DNA from: DASXMT01 sp035552655
GTDB lineage: Bacteria > Actinomycetota > Acidimicrobiia > Acidimicrobiales > RAAP-2
Reading direction: 5' to 3'
NCBI GenBank assembly: GCA_035552655.1
Contig: DASZLD010000088.1
Coordinates: 11,541 to 75,540 of the forward strand
DNA length: 64,000 nucleotides
Shown here in pieces: positions 59,598 to 64,000 of this stretch (position 1 is the stretch's first letter; each line of letters opens with the position of its first letter). Below the pieces are notes generated by a model. That model did no database searches, was not told the DNA's origin, and saw only the letters and a list, made by a program, of their open reading frames with translations. A program made the position numbers and the translations under genes.

Positions 59598-61030
59598 GCC
59601 ACCGTCTCCGTCGGGCCGGTGGAGTCACCAACCGCCGTTGCCGCGGGCACGGTGGAGTCACCAACCACCGTTGCCGCGGCCATGGTGGGCTCAGCCGGGA
59701 CGGCGTCGGTGTTCTCGGCCATGAGCGCCCGGTACTGCTCGACAGTGCCCCGGGCGGTGACCTCCCAGGTGAAACGGCCGAGCACCCGTTGCCGTCCAGC
59801 GTCACCCAACATGGTGCGCAGGTCGGGGTCATCGAGCAGGCGACCGATGGCGGCGGCCAGGGCGCCGGGATCGTTCGGCGGCACCAGCAGGCCGGTCTCG
59901 CCGTCGGTACCGACCACCTCGGGCAGCGCACCACCAGTGGTGGCCACCACCGGGACGCCGCAAGCCATGGCCTCGATGGCCGGGAGCGAGAACCCCTCGT
60001 ACAACGACGGCACCACCGCCACCTCAGCCTGCCCGTAGTTCCGGGCCAGCTCCTCGTCGCTGATGCCGGTCACGCAGCGGACGATCGGGGCGAGGTCGAG
60101 CCGGTCGATGGCGCGTGCCACGCGGCCGTCGGGGCGCGGGCTGCCGATCACCACCAGCTCGATGTCTCGTTCGGTGCGCAGCTTGGCCACCGCTTCGAGC
60201 AGGGGCACCAGGCCCTTCATGGGCACGTCGGAAGACGAGGTGACCATCAGGCGACCGGGGATCGGCTTCACATCGGCTTGCGGCCGGAACACGGTGTGGT
60301 CCACCCCCACGGGCACCACGGTCATGCGGGACGACTCCACCCCCATCTGGGCGGCGATGTCGGTCTTGGACGACTCGGACACCGTGATGATGCGCGGGAG
60401 CTCCCGCGAGACCCGGACCTGCATGCGCAGAAAACCGAACCAGCGGCGGGTGGTGACCCGCTGCCAGGGATTGGTGGAATGGCTCAGAGCCAACTGTCGG
60501 TCGACGGTGATGGGGTGGTGGAGCGTCGTCACCAGTGGCCAGCCGTCCTCCAGCATCCCGATCATGCCGTTCCCCATGCACTGGTTGTCGTGGACCAGGT
60601 CGAAGTCGTCCCGGCGCTGGGCCAGCAGTCGTCGGGCCCGGAGGCTGAACGTCCACGGCTCGGGGAACCCCGCCGTACACATGACCCCGAACTCCAAGGC
60701 GTCGATGGAGCTGGTGAACTCCTTCGGCCACGGGATCCGGAAGGGGTCGGGCTCCCGATAGAGGTCGAGGCTGGGCACCGGCGTGAAGCCCACGCCCTCG
60801 TCCACTTCCGGCCACGGTTGGCCGGCGAACACCTCGACCGAGTGGCCCAGCTTGACCAGCTCCCGCGACAGGTGGCGGGTGTAGACACCTTGGCCGCCAC
60901 AGCGGGGATTTCCCCGGTAGACGAGGAAGGCGATCCGGAGCCCTCCCGGGGCGGGCGGAGCGGGGACGATCCGGTCGGGAACTGACCGTTGGGTAACCGA
61001 CGAGCGCCGTCGAAAACCGAATTTAGGCAC
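59591..61030 (-). CDS. GT4 family glycosyltransferase
   Basis: About 479 residues from the GTG at 61030 (a TTG two codons upstream is possible). The GT-B N-terminal half starts GLRIAFLVYRGNPRCGGQGVY. The C-terminal half has VVPVGVDHTVF, DVPMKGLVPLLEAVAKL, VPSLYEGFSLPAIEAMACGV with the E-x7-E motif, and GGALPEVVG. The C-terminus contains two near-identical VVGDSTVPAATAVGDST segments. A 10-codon ORF (61023-61055, minus) with GGGGGAGG upstream overlaps the start and may drive reinitiation. It probably builds an envelope or storage glycan later modified by the downstream methyltransferase. Confidence 0.85.
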   Translation of the reverse strand: MPKFGFRRRSSVTQRSVPDRIVPAPPAPGGLRIAFLVYRGNPRCGGQGVYTRHLSRELVKLGHSVEVFAGQPWPEVDEGVGFTPVPSLDLYREPDPFRIPWPKEFTSSIDALEFGVMCTAGFPEPWTFSLRARRLLAQRRDDFDLVHDNQCMGNGMIGMLEDGWPLVTTLHHPITVDRQLALSHSTNPWQRVTTRRWFGFLRMQVRVSRELPRIITVSESSKTDIAAQMGVESSRMTVVPVGVDHTVFRPQADVKPIPGRLMVTSSSDVPMKGLVPLLEAVAKLRTERDIELVVIGSPRPDGRVARAIDRLDLAPIVRCVTGISDEELARNYGQAEVAVVPSLYEGFSLPAIEAMACGVPVVATTGGALPEVVGTDGETGLLVPPNDPGALAAAIGRLLDDPDLRTMLGDAGRQRVLGRFTWEVTARGTVEQYRALMAENTDAVPAEPTMAAATVVGDSTVPAATAVGDSTGPTETVAC

Positions 61031-61377
61031 GGGCAAGCCCGTCGACAGCGCTCATAGGGGGGAAAGCCTCCCCCGGCCAGGGCCTTCGGCGCAAACGCGT
61101 TCTAGTTTCCGGGCCTGAAACCGACCCCGCCGAGGGCCGTCTCGCCCACCGGGAACTGGTGAACCTTCCCACCACCCGGCACGTGACCAAGCCGATGGGC
61201 CGGGCCGACGGGCCAGGCCCTGGATGGTCTTCGTCCCCGCCAGGGTCGTGGCCCAGCCGGTTCCAGTCACGGAATATTCACCGTCCGACGGCAGTGTTCA
61301 CCTGGCGAGGGTGCCTACCGGGCCTTCTGACGGGGTAGCGTCGCTCAGCACCGTGATCGTGTCGACAACCGGGTCGA
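61031..61377. other. Intergenic region between divergent GT4 and MgtE-like genes
   Basis: No convincing gene is present apart from the 10-codon ORF overlapping the GT4 start. On the minus strand GGGGG/CCCCC (about 61057-61074) can pair in the GT4 leader. On the plus strand a -10-like TAGCGT lies at 61336-61341. TTCACC occurs twice in direct orientation at 61277-61282 and 61297-61302, exactly 20 bp apart, near an A+T-rich GGAATATT. I see no recognisable metal riboswitch. Confidence 0.4.
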
Positions 61378-62760
61378 ATGGCTTCCCGGTTGGCCGGCAA
61401 CCACACCCGGATCGACAACTCGATGGCATCCCAGCCCAATAGTTTCAACCCAGTTCGTTACAGTGCCGATGTGCACCTGTCCGTGTTGTTGGGTCATCCA
61501 CTGTTCTCGCCTTCCGACGAGGGCGTTGGCAAGGTCGATGATGTCATCGTCCGCTTGCGAGGAGAGGACTACCCCGTGGTGACAGGACTGGTGGCCAAAG
61601 TCGGCGGGCGACGGGTGTTCGTGCCGATCGAACGGATGGCCGAGTTGAGCGAACAGCGCATCGCCCTGGCCAAGTCCAAGGTCGACCTTCGTGGATTCGA
61701 GCGCCGCGACGGCGAAGTCCTGCTGCGCGAGGACATCCTGGGCCATCGGCTCATCGATGTGGCTGATGCCGAGCTGGTCAGGGCTTGGGACGTCGAGCTC
61801 CGAGCCAGTGACGAGGGGTGGGTGGTGTCCTGCCTGGACACCCGCCGTCCCGCTCGGCTGTTCGGCCTCATCCGGACTGCCGCCGGCCATCCGTGCCAGG
61901 ACTGGAAAGCCTTCGAGCCACTCATCGGCCATACGCCGAGCGTCCGGGCCAGGGCCAGCTTCGGCCGGGTGGTCAAGCTCAAGCCGGCGCAGATTGCCGA
62001 CCTGCTCGAGGACGCGTCGCACACCGAAGGCGAGGAGATCCTCGACGTCGTCCACACCGACCCCGAGCTGGAGGCCGACGTATTCGAGGAGCTCGACCCC
62101 GACATTGCCAACCGGCTGTTCGGGGACAAGACCGATCCGGAGGTGGCCGACGTCATCGCCCACATGCGAGCCGACGACGCGGCCGACGCCATCGCCGAGC
62201 TCCCTCAGGCGCGCCGACAAAAGGTACTTGACCTGCTCCCCCTGGGCACACGCACCAAGGTGCTGACGCTCCTCGGCTTCAATGCCACCAGCGCCGGGGG
62301 GATCATGGGCGTCGACTTCCTGACCGCCCCCAAGGACGCCCTGGTCGAGGAAGCCTTGCGACGCATCCGACTCGCCGAGAACGTGCAGCCCGAGGCGCTC
62401 ATCACCATGCACGCCGTGGACGCGGCGAACCGGCTGTTCGGGACGGTCAGCGTGGTCGGGCTGCTCCAGGCCGATCCCGAGTCGCGACTGCTCGACGTCG
62501 TCGACGACAATCCGGTACGGGTCACGACGGCCGCCGATGTCGTCGACGTGACCCTCCTCATGGCCGACTACAACCTCATGACCGTTCCCGTCGTCGACGA
62601 CGACAACCAGCTGCTCGGCGTGATCACCGTCGACGACATACTCGAGGCGACGATCCCCGAGGACTGGCGGCGTCGAGAACCCCCGCCCCATCCCGAATCG
62701 GCGCACACTGATTCGGAACTCGACAGCACAGCTACCAAACACTCGGAGCCCCGGGGGTAA
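61378..62760 (+). CDS. Soluble MgtE N-domain/CBS protein
   Basis: A 460-residue cytosolic protein (alternative start ATG 61423, 445 aa). Residues about 33-100 look like a PRC barrel (LLGHPLFSPSDEGVGKVDDVIV). Residues about 204-310 form the MgtE N-terminal superhelical domain (ADLLEDASHTEGEEILDVV, ADDAADAIAELP). Residues about 315-435 are a CBS pair ending GVITVDDILEATIPEDW. The transmembrane part of true MgtE Mg channels is entirely absent. The NRAMP-type transporter gene starts 2 bp after its stop, so it probably serves as a Mg2+-sensing gate or regulator for that transporter. Confidence 0.85.
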   Translation: MASRLAGNHTRIDNSMASQPNSFNPVRYSADVHLSVLLGHPLFSPSDEGVGKVDDVIVRLRGEDYPVVTGLVAKVGGRRVFVPIERMAELSEQRIALAKSKVDLRGFERRDGEVLLREDILGHRLIDVADAELVRAWDVELRASDEGWVVSCLDTRRPARLFGLIRTAAGHPCQDWKAFEPLIGHTPSVRARASFGRVVKLKPAQIADLLEDASHTEGEEILDVVHTDPELEADVFEELDPDIANRLFGDKTDPEVADVIAHMRADDAADAIAELPQARRQKVLDLLPLGTRTKVLTLLGFNATSAGGIMGVDFLTAPKDALVEEALRRIRLAENVQPEALITMHAVDAANRLFGTVSVVGLLQADPESRLLDVVDDNPVRVTTAADVVDVTLLMADYNLMTVPVVDDDNQLLGVITVDDILEATIPEDWRRREPPPHPESAHTDSELDSTATKHSEPRG

Positions 62761-62762
62761 CC

Positions 62763-64000
62763 ATGACGGACCGACCAGCCGCCACGGGTGCCACCGGGGC
62801 GGCCGATTCGTCACGCCCGGACAAGACCCCCGAACCCGAAGCCCCGGCCGCGGGCGCGCCAGGTCCGGCCGATTCGTCCCCCCGGGTCAACACCCCTGAA
62901 ACCCAACCACCGGCCCCTGAAACCCAACCACCGGCCGCGGGTCCCCCCGGTCCGCCTGACTCGACATCTCGGGACAAAGGCACCGGGCGCCAACTCCAAG
63001 CTCCAGCCACCGCCGTGCTCGATGAAGCGCACCTGGGGGATATCGAGGGAGCCCTCGGCCGAGTCTCCGTGGGTGACGTCGGCGAACGCCACAGCTGGCG
63101 GAAACGGCTCCTCACCTTCGCCGCCATCGCCGGCCCCGGACTCATCGTCATGGTGGGCGACAACGACGCCGGCGGCGTGTCGACGTACGCCCAGGCCGGG
63201 CAGAACTACCACACCAGCTTGTTGTGGGTCCTGCTCTTGCTCATCCCGGTCCTGATCGTGAACCAGGAGATGGTCGTCCGCCTCGGCGCAGTCACCGGAG
63301 TCGGTCATGCCCGACTGATCAACGAACGATTCGGCAAGGGCTGGGGCTGGTTCAGCGTCGGCGACTTGTTCATCCTCAATTTCCTCACCATCGTCACCGA
63401 GTTCATCGGGATCTCGCTCGCTGCCTCCTACGCCGGCATTTCGGAGTACATCGCCGTGCCGACGGCAGCCGTGGCACTCGTGGCCATCATGGCCTCGGGA
63501 AGCTTTCGAAGATGGGAACGGGCCATGTTCGTCTTCATCGCCATCAGCCTGGTCCAGGTCCCGATGTTCTTCCTGTCACAACCCCAATGGGGGACCATCG
63601 GCCGCAACTTCGTCATACCCGGCGTTCACGGTGGCATCACTTCAGCCGCCGTCCTGCTCATCATCGCCATCGTCGGCACCACGGTTGCCCCCTGGCAGCT
63701 GTTCTTCCAGCAGTCCAACATCGTCGACAAGCGAATCACCCCGAGGTTCATCAGTTACGAACGTGCCGACACTGTGATGGGCTCAATCGTGGTGGTGATC
63801 GGTGCCGTCTGCATCATGGTCGCCGCCGACTACGCCGCCCGGGGCACGAGCGCCTTTGGGCACTTCACCAACGCTGCCGGCGTTGCCCACCTCCTCGCCA
63901 CCCACAGTCACGCATTGGGCGCCCTGTTTGCCATCCTCCTGTTCGATGCCAGCGTTCTCGGCGCGGCGGCAGTCACCCTGTCAACCAGCTACGCCTTCGG
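62763..64000 (+). CDS. NRAMP-related divalent metal transporter (3' end outside window)
   Basis: 412 codons are visible. The first about 100 residues are Pro/Ala/Ser-rich and disordered, with a duplicated PETQPPA. At least eight membrane segments follow. TM1 reads GPGLIVMVGDNDAGGVSTY at about 123-141, where classical Mn/Fe NRAMPs have DPGN; TM6 reads VGTTVAPWQLFFQQS at about 304-318, where they have a MPHN-type motif. This DNDAGG variant belongs to a divergent NRAMP clade that may carry Mg2+ rather than transition metals. Coupling with an MgtE-N/CBS protein supports Mg2+. The frame runs off the window. Confidence 0.88.
   Translation, partial: MTDRPAATGATGAADSSRPDKTPEPEAPAAGAPGPADSSPRVNTPETQPPAPETQPPAAGPPGPPDSTSRDKGTGRQLQAPATAVLDEAHLGDIEGALGRVSVGDVGERHSWRKRLLTFAAIAGPGLIVMVGDNDAGGVSTYAQAGQNYHTSLLWVLLLLIPVLIVNQEMVVRLGAVTGVGHARLINERFGKGWGWFSVGDLFILNFLTIVTEFIGISLAASYAGISEYIAVPTAAVALVAIMASGSFRRWERAMFVFIAISLVQVPMFFLSQPQWGTIGRNFVIPGVHGGITSAAVLLIIAIVGTTVAPWQLFFQQSNIVDKRITPRFISYERADTVMGSIVVVIGAVCIMVAADYAARGTSAFGHFTNAAGVAHLLATHSHALGALFAILLFDASVLGAAAVTLSTSYAF

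Noticed and set aside
61052..61270. 72-codon minus-strand frame upstream of the GT4 gene
   Set aside because: Arg/Gly/Trp-rich composition, no domain and poor codon bias; more likely leader sequence than a gene.
61031..61377. Mg2+ or Mn2+ riboswitch upstream of the MgtE-like/NRAMP pair
   Set aside because: I could not find the conserved core of an M-box or yybP-ykoY element by eye; a covariance-model search would be decisive.

Overview
The window is a gene-dense, high-GC bacterial chromosome segment. It looks like a deep-branching actinobacterium, most probably of class Acidimicrobiia (Actinomycetota). The evidence is a run of actinobacterial marker genes (DUF501, a long FtsB/DivIC-type protein, DUF2505, and the tiny ribosomal proteins bS22 and bL37). 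Gene order resembles the mycobacterial metS-tatD-ksgA-ispE and pth-rplY-prs-glmU / mfd-mazG-eno-ftsB-ppx neighbourhoods. A secreted protein carries the 42-residue 'GYWxVASDGGIF' repeat that I associate with Acidimicrobiia. The assignment is inference; no rRNA gene is present.

Layout. (1) 170-3511 (+): an overlapping trio of a two-domain GT2 glycosyltransferase, a coiled-coil protein and a second glycosyltransferase-like protein. (2) 3531-21828 (-): a long housekeeping block transcribed as glmU-prs-rplY-pth-mfd-(lipoprotein PPIase)-mazG-eno-ftsB-DUF501-(SpoIID/repeat protein)-hydrolase-DUF2505-ppx, with many 4-bp stop/start overlaps. One small + strand gene (4579-4851) lies inside it. (3) 21918-28558 (+): a biotin-dependent acyl-CoA carboxylase (beta and alpha), an AtuA-type DUF1446 protein and an acyl-CoA dehydrogenase, probably a branched-chain or terpenoid acyl-CoA degradation operon. 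(4) 28795-30624: typA/bipA. (5) 30720-35571 (+): a tightly overlapped five-gene operon of histidine phosphatase, ComA-type phosphosulfolactate synthase, VOC protein, AMP-forming ligase and membrane acyltransferase. This is the best candidate for an undescribed pathway. (6) 35634-42536: an SGNH hydrolase, a UvrD-like helicase with HRDC domain, DUF2252, DUF4436 and an A+T-richer secreted protein next to a tRNA-Gln. (7) 43026-45267: a two-component system preceded by a short overlapping leader ORF, then bS22. (8) 45295-51316 (-): DUF192-rsmI-msrA-metG-tatD-rsmA-ispE. (9) 51368-57672: bL37, a GDPD, an unknown protein, a PfkB kinase, an M1 aminopeptidase and a methyltransferase. (10) 57682-61030 (-): GT4, SAM methyltransferase and an alpha-toroid protein, an envelope-glycan-like trio. 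(11) 61378-64000 (+): a soluble MgtE-N/CBS protein and an NRAMP-related transporter cut by the window end.

Two regulatory themes recur. Many genes overlap by ATGA or GTGA, which implies translational coupling. Several + strand genes have a TAGNNT hexamer only 5-10 nt before the start codon and no Shine-Dalgarno sequence, which suggests leaderless or nearly leaderless transcripts.
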